Assembly: GCA_001600635.1 (NCBI GenBank)
Contig: BCKL01000021.1
Location: 310,001-374,000, forward strand
DNA length: 64,000 nucleotides
Source: Leucosporidium creatinivorum
Lineage: Eukaryota > Basidiomycota > Microbotryomycetes > Leucosporidiales > Leucosporidiaceae
Direction of reading: 5' to 3'
Position 1 is the first letter of the stretch. The number at the start of each line of letters is the position of its first letter. Made by a program: the position numbers and the translations under genes. The notes beneath the pieces are model-generated. The model was not told the origin of the DNA. It was given only the letters and a program-made list of their open reading frames with translations, and made no database searches. This document shows positions 10,970-21,858 of the stretch, piece by piece.

Positions 10970-13276
10970 ATGCCCCCTAAGAGTGAGTATAGCTTCTTAC
11001 GCTCGGCCGGGACCGATATACGTGGCAAACACGCTTTCTGCAGGCTTGCAGCGTTGAGGAGGAGCCGACGATGCGCGCAGACTTGTTGACGAGGGCTGGG
11101 AGCTCGACGAGAGTACAAACGGGTCGAGCAACTTGCAGGCGGAATCTGTACACTGCTACGGACGTCAGACTGCTGCCCTCGGCGCTGCTGCAGCCTTACA
11201 TCACTAAACGTACTTGGGTTGTCGACGAGCAGGCAAAACGGCGAGGAGGTGTATCGGAGCACGCGAGGGCTACGTAGCAAAGCTGAGCGCAAGACGATGG
11301 AAGCTCATGATTTCTCCCCACTCCCGCTCTCGCAGAGGCCGCCGCCGCCGAGAAGAAGGTCTTCCTCGGCCGCCCCTCCAACAACCTCCAGATGGGAATT
11401 GTTGGAGTCCCCAACGTCGGAAAGTCCTCGCTCTTCAACGCTCTCTCCAAGTGCGGTATGTCGGATTGTCCCTGCTCATGTACGAGCAACGACGAGCATC
11501 GACTGAGCTTGTTCCATCTTCGCAGACCTCGGAAAGATCGCCAACTTCCCCTAGTACGTTGCGCTTCTGGCTCACAAACTCTGCTCCTTACTGACCATCT
11601 TCTGCAGCGCTACTATCGAGCCCGAGGAGGGTGAGTCTTGCCTCCAGCTCGTCCCGTCTCGCCGCCGCTGACCTGCTTCCCGTCGCAGCCCGTGTGTCCG
11701 TTCCCGATGGTGCGCTCCGAGACCGACCTTTCCAAGCTCGGCCGACGTGCTCACAGACCTTCTCATGTCGCAGAGCGCTTCGACTTCCTCGCTGCTCTTT
11801 ACAAGCCCTCCAACAAGGTCCCCGCCTTCCTCACCTGCGTCGATATCGCCGGACTGACCAAGGGAGCCGCTTCGGGAGCTGGACTCGGAAACAACTTCTT
11901 GAGTAACGTTCGTGCCGTCGATGGTATCTTCCAGGTCGTTCGTGAGTCGTCGTAGCTAAAGGGAGAGCCGAACGCAGCACTGACTGTCGGCTCGCTTGCA
12001 GGTGCTTTCGACGATGCGGAGGTCATCCACGTTGAGGGTGACGTCGACCCCGTTCGTGATATGGACATCATTCAGACCGAGCTCAGGTGAGTGCTGCTTC
12101 CACACGCCGAGGAGTGACCGCCAGCTGACTTCGGCGTTCGCTTCTTCAGGCTCAAGGATATCGAGTGGGTCGAGAAGCACCTCGACGGTCTCCGCAAGAA
12201 GCTCCGTGGAGCTACCGGAACCGCCAACCTTGCTGACAAGGCCAAGAAGGAGGAGGTTGTGCGTGACTTTTCTCTCGCTCCTCGAAGCGAGCGGTGGCTG
12301 ACTCTCGACTTCGGACTTGCAGGACTGCGTTGCCAAGGTTCTTGATGTCCTCACTGTCCAGAACAAGGATGTCCGCAAGGCTACCTGGTCCAACAAGGAG
12401 GCGAGCAAGCCGCTTCGACGAGCCGAATCGTGCTCCCGCTGACTCGCTCCCTTCTCCAGATCGACATCGTCAACGACCTCCAGCTCCTTACCGCCAAGCC
12501 CGTCATCTACCTCGTCAACCTTTCCGAGCGCGACTACATTCGCAAGAAGAACAAGTGGTGCGTCGCTCTCGCCTAATTCTCCTCTCCGACACCACCGCTC
12601 ACCTCTCTACACCACAGGCTCCCCAAGATCAAGGCCTGGATCGACGAGAACAACCCCGGAGATCTCCTCATTCCCTTCTCAGTTGCTCTCGAGGAGCGCC
12701 TGGCGCAGGAGTTCAACGACCCCGAGGCGCAGAAGGCCGAGCTCGAGAAGCTCGGAACCACTGGCGCTCTCGGAAAGATCACCACCGGTGGTTACTCGGC
12801 TCTTCACCTCATTCGTTACTTCACCTGCGGACCTCAGGAGGTTCGCGCGTGGACCATTCGGGATGGAACAAAGGCCCCTCAGGCCGCTGGAGTCATCCAG
12901 TGAGTTTGAAGCAGGCTTCGCTGTAGGATGCTCGCTGACCGCTTCTCGTCTACAGCGGTGACTTCGAGAAGCACTTCATCTGCGGTGACATCATGCAGTT
13001 CAACGACCTCAAGGAGCACGGATCCGAGGTCGCCGTCAAGGCAGTGAGTCGCCTTTTGCTTGTCCTGCTTGCTCCTGCCCTCTTGCAGACTTCGCTGTGC
13101 ATCATTACTGACCTTCTATCTTCCGAACGTGCAGGCTGGAAAGATGGCACAGAAGGGAAAGCCTTACGAGATGGTTGATGGTGACATTTGCTACGTTCGT
13201 CGTCATCTTACGATTCTGGCGCTGCATCACGCTAACTATGGCTCTACTCGCCCTGCAGTGGAAGCACAACGCCTAA
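10970..13276 (+). CDS. OLA1: Obg-like ATPase 1 (YchF/OLA1), P-loop ATPase
   Basis: Fourteen exons give 396 aa, exactly the family length, and all phases close: 10970-10982, 11336-11455, 11526-11553, 11608-11630, 11689-11709, 11774-11941, 12002-12086, 12150-12258, 12323-12400, 12460-12557, 12618-12899, 12956-13043, 13135-13194, 13259-13276. The Walker A motif is GVPNVGKS, the switch II region is DIAGLTKGA, and the altered base-specificity motif is NLSE, which in this family favours ATP over GTP. The TGS-domain end matches the family ([10 protein letters not shown] then WKHNA). OLA1 is a cytosolic ribosome-associated regulator of translation and stress response. Intron 1 is 353 nt, far longer than the rest, and intron 9 uses a GC donor (GAG|GCGAGC). 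Confidence 0.97.
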
Positions 13277-13641
13277 GCGCCGTCAAGAGTAGGTCAGCTT
13301 CCCCTTCGCCGCCGAGCTTCAACCTTCGGCTGACACTCCTCCGCTTCGTGAACAGTTCGGCAGTGTTTAGTAGCCAAGGTGGGAGCAGGAAAAGAAGATG
13401 CAGCAATGGAATATCTGTCATCTTATCTACCTCGATGTTCGGCTGTCGAGAGGCGCCGAGCAAAATTGGTAGTGAGATTCAGCGCCGAATAGCCGAGCAG
13501 GCTCGAACCTCGCCTGCAGGCTGATGCTCTCCTACCGCGACGGTCTGACGCAGCGGCTCAGATGTCGTAAAGAACTACTGTAGTACAGAAACGCTGCCAC
13601 GGTGCTTACACAGCCCTGCTCTGTCAAGCCTCGGTCCCCGC

Positions 13642-14632
13642 TCACAGCTTCGCCTTGACCTTCTCCTTGACCTCCAACCACCTGCCCTTCTCCTTCCCAT
13701 CCTCCTTCGAACGAGGAGCCAGGCCTTCCAGCTTCCGTCGTTCTTGCGAAAGGATCCTGTGACGTAGCGAGGTCAGTCAAGATCGCCGAGGCCGGAGCCG
13801 AGCGAGAGCTCACTTCTCGACGTCCAGAGCCTTGTCGAGGTTGCCGCGGACGCGGATGCGCTGTAGCCGTGCGGGAGATCAGTAAGTGTACGACGTGCGA
13901 GTGCAAGCGAAGCACACCTTGGCAGCATAGAGCTTCTGAGGGTTGAGCTGTCGACCGAGGGAGATTCAGCGATTCGCTCGAATCTGTACGGGACTCTGCA
14001 AAGCTCACCTTGCCAGTCGCCAATCCCACGAAGTCTCTGTCGCTAACCCACACTGTCACATCGGGCTTGTAGGGCGCCTTCTCCTTGCCCTCGAGCAGTC
14101 CAACTCGGCCCTTCTTCTGCTCGGAGGAGGGGCGTTAGCTTTTGCACGCTTTCAGGGATAGCTCCACAACCCACCTTCATGTCGACGAACCAAGTCCTCT
14201 CCTCCCCTTTGCTCTCACTGGTGATGTGGAAGAGGTAGACCGTCCGCATGCTCTTAAGCAGCTGCTTCTTAGTCTGCTGCGCCGAGGGAGAAGCCAGCAG
14301 CACCGAGACTAGTGCAAATACCTGCAGTAGAGCCCCGCCTCGTGTAAGCTCTCTGTAGCTTGCTCGGCCGCGCGTGAAGATGAGCGGCTCGACGCTGGGA
14401 GCTTCCTGCACGTCGTTTCCGAGGGCCGCTCGAACTTGGGGGACTTACTCTGGAAGCGTCAAAGCCAGGAGCACTGATTCTTGGGTCGGAGAGTGCTGCC
14501 TGTAGCGGAGACGAGGCAGTTCAGCTGAGCCTTGATCTGCGGGGTGTGGGGAGGCGAGCTCACCTTGACGAGCAGATCTGAGAGCTCCTGGTTACCCAGC
14601 GCCGAGCCACCACTTGAAGAATCGAATGCCAT
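13642..14632 (-). CDS. SCP2 sterol-carrier-domain protein with C-terminal AKL
   Basis: This is a gene of about seven exons on minus encoding near 188 aa. The SCP2 domain fills most of the protein: VFALVSVLLAS, WFVDMKKKGRVGLLEG, DVTVWVSDRDFVGLATGK, LNPQKLYAAK and RIRVRGNLDKAL follow the family order. SCP2 domains bind lipids or acyl-CoA in a hydrophobic tunnel. The protein ends in AKL, a peroxisomal PTS1 signal and the same tripeptide that ends human SCP2, so peroxisomal import is likely. The start MAFDSSSGGSALGNQ at 14632 is the first ATG. The intron between FDASR and VFALV may be one 134-nt intron or two short ones, so about 40 residues there are uncertain. Confidence 0.85.
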
Positions 14633-14782
14633 CCTGTACCGTGAGCCGAAAGGCGATGGTCGAGAGAAGCGGAGGTCAAGCGACGATTCGCTCTCTCACG
14701 GCCAAGTCGGCGACTCGCAAGTCGAAATTCGAAGTACAACTCGACGGACTTTCTATTGACCAGCAAATGATATCTCAGACGA

Positions 14783-16775
14783 TCAAATGAACGGATACTG
14801 CACCCTATGCGGCCCACTGTGTCCCACTCCACCAGCGAATTTGATCCTCTCCCCCTCCGATTCCTTGCTGCTCGCCGAGAAAGGCGTCGGACTATACTCC
14901 CTCTGCTCCTGCGCAAAGCTCACGTTCTTCCCCGCCCTAGGCGATTGCTGAGGGATGTCGTGGGAGGAGGAGTAGGCCTCGACGATGCCGCCGTAGTCGG
15001 AGACCGAGATGGCGTCGCCGTAGTCTTGGTGAGCGGGTGGTGGAGCGAGAGCGTCGGAAGGGTGAAGGTTGGAGTGCCATTGAGTTGCGTCTTGGGAGGG
15101 ATGGACAGCGTGGGTGTTGCTGAAGGGCTGGGAATGAGGCTCGTGTTGGAAGGTCTGCGCCGAGGGGGGCAATAGGCGGGTCAGCTCGTGCTCCTTGTGA
15201 ATGCAAAATAAAGCTCAGAGCGAGAGATAAGACACGACTCACCCTCCGTAGCCATCCAGGCGAGTTCGGCCCCGATTTGGTGAACATATCGTTGATGGGC
15301 GTCGGTAGGCCAATTCTTGACCGCGACACTTCGCCTCTCAGCTTGGTCAACGGCGTTCCCTTGAACATGTCGGAAAGGGAGGACTCGTGTTTGTGGTGGA
15401 TGTCGTTGCCTGTGGAGGAAATACCGCCGCGGGAGACGTCTCGGCCTGCGAGGATACGAGGAGGGTGAGCGCCGAGGTCGGCGAAGGAAGCTGGAACTGG
15501 GTGACAGGACCCACGATTGATTGAAGCGAGCATGCCCATGAGATACAGCTTTGGCGTGCAGATCGCGAAGGCCTGTGGCGGTAGCTCGGTATTAGCTCGG
15601 CCGCTCCACTACGGCGCGGCTCGATGCCTTCGAAGGGCCGGTGAGACTCAGACGTACAGTAGAGACGCCGTTGGCGTGGAAGGCGAGGTAGAAAGCGAGG
15701 GAGAGTATGGCGACAATAGTGGTGACGACGTTAGTCTGTAGGGCGAACGAGGTCAGCTGACGGGCATTGAGGTTCGGCAGACGACGGCGAGATGTACCTC
15801 AATCAGCAGCCGCGTTGCCCTATAGAGTGGAACAGTCAGCTTAGAGCGCATTCGTTAAGCCAGGAGCAATACCACTCACACCTCGAACAACCCCTCCGAC
15901 CTGACAGTGTATCTCGGCGTTCGATGCTCCCGCACCATGGCGCCGCAGATGAGAAGGTCCTGTACACTCGGCTGGTCAGCTACTGCCTCGATATCGAATT
16001 GAATAACGAAACGACTCACGCAAAGTACTGCTGCGATCAAGCTCGCCAACATCTGCCAGCCCAGCGCGCTCCTGAGCTCGACTTGAAAGATAGCTTCGGT
16101 CACGGGCAGGCGGGTGGTGCTCCATGCAGAGACGATGCCGAATGCTGTAGCAAGACTATCGTCAGCTCTTTGTCGCTGATCTTCCCCGCGAAGCGAGCAT
16201 CCCGCTCTCGACAGCTGGGAGAGTAACGCCGAGCTCAAACTCACCAGTCTGCGCCAGCGCGAGAACCACAATCCCTCCAACCAACACAGCCTTTTTCCTC
16301 CCCGAAGAAAACGCCGCGATCTTATGAGCATAGTACATCTGCACCATCAGAGCAATAAAGGTGAAGATGGCGAAATGGGAGACGAAGCTCCACTCTGCCG
16401 TGCCCGCGTAAGAGTGGTTCCCGAAGTTGGAGACGAGAAAGTCGTAGGTTGCGTAGCAAAGGATTCCGGTGTGTGCTGTGGAGGCGAGTCCGGCGAAGAT
16501 GACCTGTGAGGCGAGGGAAATTAGCGAGAGTCTTGCGCCGAATGGGAGCGGAACGCACGATGAGCTGGACGGATTGATGATCATACGTGGTCTTCATGTA
16601 GGTCAGGACTTGGGTGTTGGTCATGGCGGTGAGGTATACCATCAGGATCAGACCGATGAGAAGGGCGCCGAGGCTGCAAGAGAGCAGCGCCGAACGGTCA
16701 GTCCTGCTCCCCGAGAGACCAAGCTCCAGCGACCACTCACTTGGACTCGATGCCAGCGGGCTCGATGTCAGCCAT
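14783..16775 (-). CDS. DUF6534-family multi-pass membrane protein with long C-terminal tail (second copy)
   Basis: The start is MADIEPAGIESK at 16775. The helices follow the DUF6534 pattern: LGALLIGLILMVYLTAMTNT, FAGLASTAHTGILCYATYDF, EWSFVSHFAIFTFIALMVQ then MYYAHKIAAFSSGRKK, TNVVTTIVAILSLAFYLAF, and PKLYLMGMLASINR, the usual end of the last helix. After the membrane part there is a long hydrophilic tail, rich in Ser, Pro and His, of about 200 residues. It includes DYGDAISVSDYGGIVEAYSS and ends GPHRVQYPFI. The first copy at 3635-5290 has only a short tail, so the two proteins are distant paralogues and not a recent duplication. No function is proven for the family; a receptor- or transporter-like role is only a guess from topology. 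Confidence 0.8.
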
Positions 16776-17222
16776 ATCGAAAGGAAGCTAGTCAATGTCC
16801 AGCGTCTGTCGGTACGGGCTGGGGCGCTGCGGGGAACCTGGGAAAGGTGGGAAACAGAATGCCGGCCGGCGGACTGAGGGTGAGGTACAGGGAGAACGAG
16901 AGCGAGCGAGCAGCAGCTGCAAAGCAGCAGAGTATGGTAGAAGACAAGTCTGAGCTCGTACGCTCGCTGCTCTGGGCTACAACGCCGACGGGCCTCGAGC
17001 AGCGGACGGCGACGAGTGCGCTCAGTCCGTCGAGCGTTTCAGGGTGAGGCCCTGTGGTGTGGTAGCAGGTATATGCTGGGTCGAAGGTCAAAGCTACATT
17101 TTGGGTTGATTGTTGGATGTCAGCAACGAGCAGCGATTCGGCGGAAGCTAACAGGCTCGCCGAGCAAGCACTCGCTGCTTTCCCTCCCCCGCCCTTCTTC
17201 GAATCGGCTACAACTCAATCCA
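16776..17222. promoter_or_regulatory. Divergent promoter region, DUF6534 (minus) / SART3-like (plus)
   Basis: Some 446 bp separate the two ATGs. CT-rich runs occur just upstream of the plus-strand start (CTTTCCCTCCCCCGCCC near 17176). Promoter function is inferred from position. Confidence 0.4.
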
Positions 17223-20200
17223 ATGGCGCCTCGAGGCAAAGGGAAACAGCCTGCAGGAGAGGAAGATCTTCTAGAGCAGTACAGCGCTCTGTTGGACAGC
17301 GTCACGAGCAGCCCCTTCGACCGCCAGCTCCACCTCGACCACATCGACCTAACCAAGAAGCTCGGTGATGAGAAAGGATTGGAGAGTGCGAGGGATATGA
17401 TGGCCACCTACTTTTCCCTGCCTGAAGGTGAGTCCTCGTGCTGCAGAGCTACAGAACCTAGGGCGAGAGCTGACTAGACGCTCGACAGCGATGTGGCTCG
17501 AGTGGATCTCGGCGAGGAAGGACAAGGTCGCGCAGGCGCCCAAGGACGATATGACGGCTCACATAGAGCTGCTCGAGCTGTGCAAGCGGGCCAACGACGA
17601 TTATCTCTGTCCGTTTCTCGCTGCCTCCAGCTCTCTTGCTGCCATCGCTGACTCTCGTCGCTTTACAGCTATCCCTCTCCTCGTCTCTTACACCCAGCAC
17701 GTCATCGCCAACTATTACGCTGCCCAAGGACTCTCCGCGCCTGCTGCAGCAGTCGAGGACGGCGATGAGGATGAAGGCATGGAGGTGGAGCGCAAGGTCG
17801 GAGAGCAGGATCCCATCCTCGGCGCCGTCTTTGACATCGAGGCGGTCAGGGAAGTGTGCAAGGAGGTGCTCGCTATCGGAGGAGGCCACTTGGCTGAGGT
17901 GAGCTCTTGCTGGACAGCGCGATGACCGCGAGCTGATGTTGTTCTCCCTTTCGCCGAGCAGAGCCATGTGCTGTGGAACCTATGGAGGGATTTCGAGATG
18001 GACTTGCTCAAGGTGAGCTACTCATGCATTGCTGCGAGGCTTCAGCTGACCCTCTGTACCACAGACAAACCCGACGTACGCCCTCTCCCCGACTGCTTCT
18101 CGGCGCCCGCGCTCACCTCATCCTCCACACAGACCCGAGCAACTCGCCACCGTTGACCAACTCTACCTCGACCGCCTTGCCGTCCCTCATACCGGTACGA
18201 GCTGTCTCTCGCCCTTGCGGTGCCCCTCGCTGACCCTTGCCTCTTCGCAGAGATGGACGCCGCCTTCTCGGCCTACTCCAGCTTCGTCACCAAGTACGAC
18301 AACGACAACTACGGCGAGAAGCTCCCCAAAGCCAACAAGGCCTACAGCGCCGCTAAGAAGACGATGAACCTCCGCGAGGAGGAGGAGGCCAAGCTGGTCG
18401 GTCCCTCGCTCCCTCACCTCTGCGCTACAGCTCGCTAAATCTCCTTCGCACGAGCAGAAGAAGCGCGCCCACGCTGACTGGGCCTACATCGAGTACATCG
18501 CCTGGGAACGCGAGGTCAAGCGCCCGGACATCCCCCTCGTCAAGAACCTCTGCGAGCGCGCCATCAAGGACTTTCCCGAGAACGTCGAGCTGTGGGATAC
18601 GTACCTCGAGTTCGCGGTACGTCTACTCCTCGTTCCATCCGCTGCCCAAACTGACCTCTGCGTCGAACAGGTCACCCTCCCCAAGAAATCGCCCCTTCTG
18701 CTCGCCGTCGCCGAGAGAGCCGTCAAGAACCTCCCTGGCTCCGGCCTGCTCTGGGCTGCTTACTTCCGCGCTGCAGAACGTACGGGACCAGAGGTGGATG
18801 TCGAGTCTCTGTATGCGAGGGCCATTGGGACGGGCCTGTTCGAGAAGGAGGTTGATGAGCTCGTGCTGCTCGTCGAGGCGAGGGCGGGCTATCATCGCAG
18901 GGAGGTGGACTCGAGTCGTGAGTGTTTGAGAGATGCGGTGGAGAACGATAGCTGACCTCAATACCTCGCAGTGCAACCCGGAGAGGAAGCCGACAACGCC
19001 GACCTCATCGACCTGGTCGTTCATGTGCTCAAGGAAGGTATTGAGAAGGTCCGCTCGGGCAAGAAGGGTGGAGATCCTCAGATGAGGTTGGAGAAGCATT
19101 TGATTTGTGTGGTGAGTTGACTTGGTCATCCTTCGTCGCGCCGAGCTCGAGCTGACCTCGACCTCGCAGCTCGAACGCTTCAGTCGGCTCGAAGAAGCTG
19201 CTGCCGTCTGGGAGGAGCTTACCACTCTCAAGCCATCAAGCTACGCCGTCTGGTACGGGCACGCCGACTTTGAGACGTGAGTCCTTCTCCCTGCCCTCTC
19301 CCCTTCTCCTCGCTCTTTGCTGACCCTCACTCCCACCACGCTCTTTGCTGACCCACACTCCCACCACAGGCGAATGGGCAACCTCCTCCGCGCACATGAG
19401 ATCTACGTCAAGGGATGCTCGTCTAAGGGGCTCGACTACCCTGAATATCTCCTCGAGGCGTGGTCGACGTTCGAGAAGCAGAATGGCAACCTCGCCGACC
19501 TCGAGTTCTCCATGACCAAGATCAAGAGGCAGAAGAAGGGACTGGAGAGGAAGAGGTACAGGGTGAGTCGTCGCTGCTGATCTCTGCGAGGTGAGCCGCC
19601 GCTGACCTCGGCTTGTGATTTGCAGGACGCTCTCAACGCAGTCAAGGCCGCGCCCGCCGTCGCCGAGCCGACAGCCTCCACCTCAGCAGCTACCGAGGCT
19701 TTCATCGCCGACGCCGTTCAAGGACCCGACACTGGCTCGACCGCCAACGACAAGAAGCGGGAGAGGAGCCCTGCGCCCAACGCCGAGGCTGGCGAGGAGA
19801 GCGCGAGCAAGAAGGTCAGGGTCGAGGAGGCTGCCGATGCGGCGGCACCGGCGCCTGTGGCTGGTAATGAGGAGGTCAAGAGGTGAGTTTGACGTGAGCA
19901 AGCGATGTTCAAGGCCGAGCTGACCTCGTTGAGGTCTGCAGGGATCGCGAGAACTCGACCGTCGTCGTGATCACTCCTGCCGAGGCCAAGGTCGCCGAGG
20001 ACGACCTCAAGAAGCTCTTCCGCGATGTGCGTTGGATTCTTTGCTATGCCTGAGCCAGGCTGACTTCTTTCTTTCCCCAGTGCGGCGAGTTCCGCGAGTG
20101 CAAGGTCAAGACCATCGGCGAGCAGACGTTCGCGATGATTGAGTTTATGGAGAGGGTATGTCGCTCTCTCGTCCACCGACAGGAAGGACTTCGCTGATGA

Positions 20201-21648
20201 TCGCTTCCTACAGGACAATGTGCTCGCCGCTCAGACCAAGGACAAGAAGAAGATCAACGAGCACGAAATCGAGGTTCACATCGCCTGGAAGTCGTGCCTC
20301 TACGTCACCAACTTCCCAGAGTCTTACGACAAGGAAGCAGTGGAGAAGCTCTTCTCGCCTGTACGCCGCCTCCTTCGTCGTCTTCGCCGAGCATCCGCTG
20401 ACGCTTCCGCTCCAACAGCATGGCACTATCTTCGACACCCGCTGGCCATCCAAGCGCTACAAGTCCACTCGCCGCTTCTGCTACATCCAATTCACCACGC
20501 CCACTGCCGCTCAATCCTCGCTCTCCCTCCACGGAACCGAGCTCGAAGGCTTCAAGCTGCAGGTCTTTATTTCGGACCCTGGGCGCAAGAAAGGCAGGAC
20601 AGATGCGGGAGCGAACGCGAAGGAGCTGTACGTTGCGGGATTGAGCAAGTTTGTCAAGGAGTTGGACTTGAAGAGGTTGTTCGAGCCGGTGAGTTCGCTG
20701 TACTCGATGCGAGGGAGACGGAAGCTGACCTCTCACTCTCACAGCATGGAGCCATCAAGGGCATTCGACTCGGTCTGGACGACAAGGGCGAGTGCAAGGG
20801 TTTCGCTTTTGTCGAGTTCGAGGAGGAGGTGAGCATTTCTTATCGGAGTCTTCGACATGCTCGGTCGCTGACTCGCTTCTTGCTCACAGGCTTCCGCACA
20901 AGCTAGTCTCGTGCTCAACAACCACGAGCTCAAGAAGCGCCACATGTCGGTCACCATCGCTCAGCCTCGAGCCAAGGGCACTCACCCATCGTTCGTCTCG
21001 TCTCTCCTTACCTTCTTAGCTCTCGCTGACCTTCCCTGCCACTCCTACAGAGCCCACGACGGCCCCAAGGAGTCCAAGTCCGCCGTCCTCGACCGTTCGA
21101 TCCGCGTTCGAGGGCTTCCAACCGGCACCGAGGAGGCTATCGTGCAGCAAACGTTTGAGAAGTTCGGCGCCGTCAAGGTCGTCGTTATGGAAGCAGGAGC
21201 TACGGATGCCACCGTGGAGATGGAGACTGCTGCTGTACGCTCTTCCTCTGCTTCCCTCGATGCACTCAGCTGACCTTCGCCTCCCCTTCGACAGGACGCC
21301 GGCTCTCTCCTTCTCTCGGCCTCTTCCTCCCCCATCCTCATTGACGGCACTCCCATCGAAGTCTTCGCCGACGGTGCTCAAGCTCGTACCGCTCAAGGCC
21401 GCAAACCTGCAGCCACGAAGGCCGCCGGTGCTGGAGGAGACGCCCCTCTGCTGCCTAGGCAAGCCTCGCGGGGAAGGGGTCGAGTTGGACTTCTGGGTGG
21501 ACGAGGTGGCAGGGGACGACCCGGACTTGGAGCGAGAGGTGGTGGAGCTGTGGGCGCGGCGGCTGGCCCGAGCGGACAAGCAGCAGCAGCAGCGCTGGGG
21601 GCGGGCAAGAGCCAGGACGACTTTAGGGCCATGTTCGCCAAGAAGTAG
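17223..21648 (+). CDS. SART3/Prp24-type U4/U6 snRNP recycling factor
   Basis: Twenty-one exons give 1075 aa with every phase closed. The N-terminal half has HAT repeats of the RNA-processing type, for example AMWLEWISARKDKV, LWDTYLEFA, LLWAAYFRA and YLLEAWSTFEKQNG. A low-complexity linker (about residues 640-730) precedes four RRM-like domains: VVVITPAEAKVAEDDLKKLF, KSCLYVTNFPESYDKEAVE, KELYVAGLSKFVKELDLKRL with GFAFVEFEEE, and SIRVRGLPTGTEEAIVQ. The C-terminus is RGG-rich and ends SQDDFRAMFAKK, the Lsm-interaction motif that contacts the Lsm2-8 ring. This set (HAT, RRMs, Lsm motif) marks the nuclear factor that re-anneals U4 with U6 RNA after splicing. Exon 5 (18065-18075) is only 11 nt, yet is needed to keep frame and family sequence. 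Confidence 0.92.
18065..18075 (+). other. 11-nt microexon in the SART3-like gene
   Basis: The exon ACAAACCCGAC lies between introns 18013-18064 and 18076-18132, both with GT donors and CAG acceptors. Including it joins LLK to TNPTPEQLATVDQLYLDRL in the correct phase. Skipping it would shift the frame. Confidence 0.8.
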
Positions 21649-21858
21649 CTGAAGCCGGTCGATGAATCAGCCTATACTGTAGAGCCTTGCGGACTCGACC
21701 GCGAGCTCTCCGACCCCGAGTTCAGATTCTCGCCGCTCGCCCTTCGGCATTCGCTTCTCAACCTCGAGGTCGTCTTCGATGCGAGCTGCAATTACTAGGC
21801 AAGTGAGAGCAACAAAATGAATCTAGCACAACAGATGGTACAGAGTGTCCGCTCGTTC

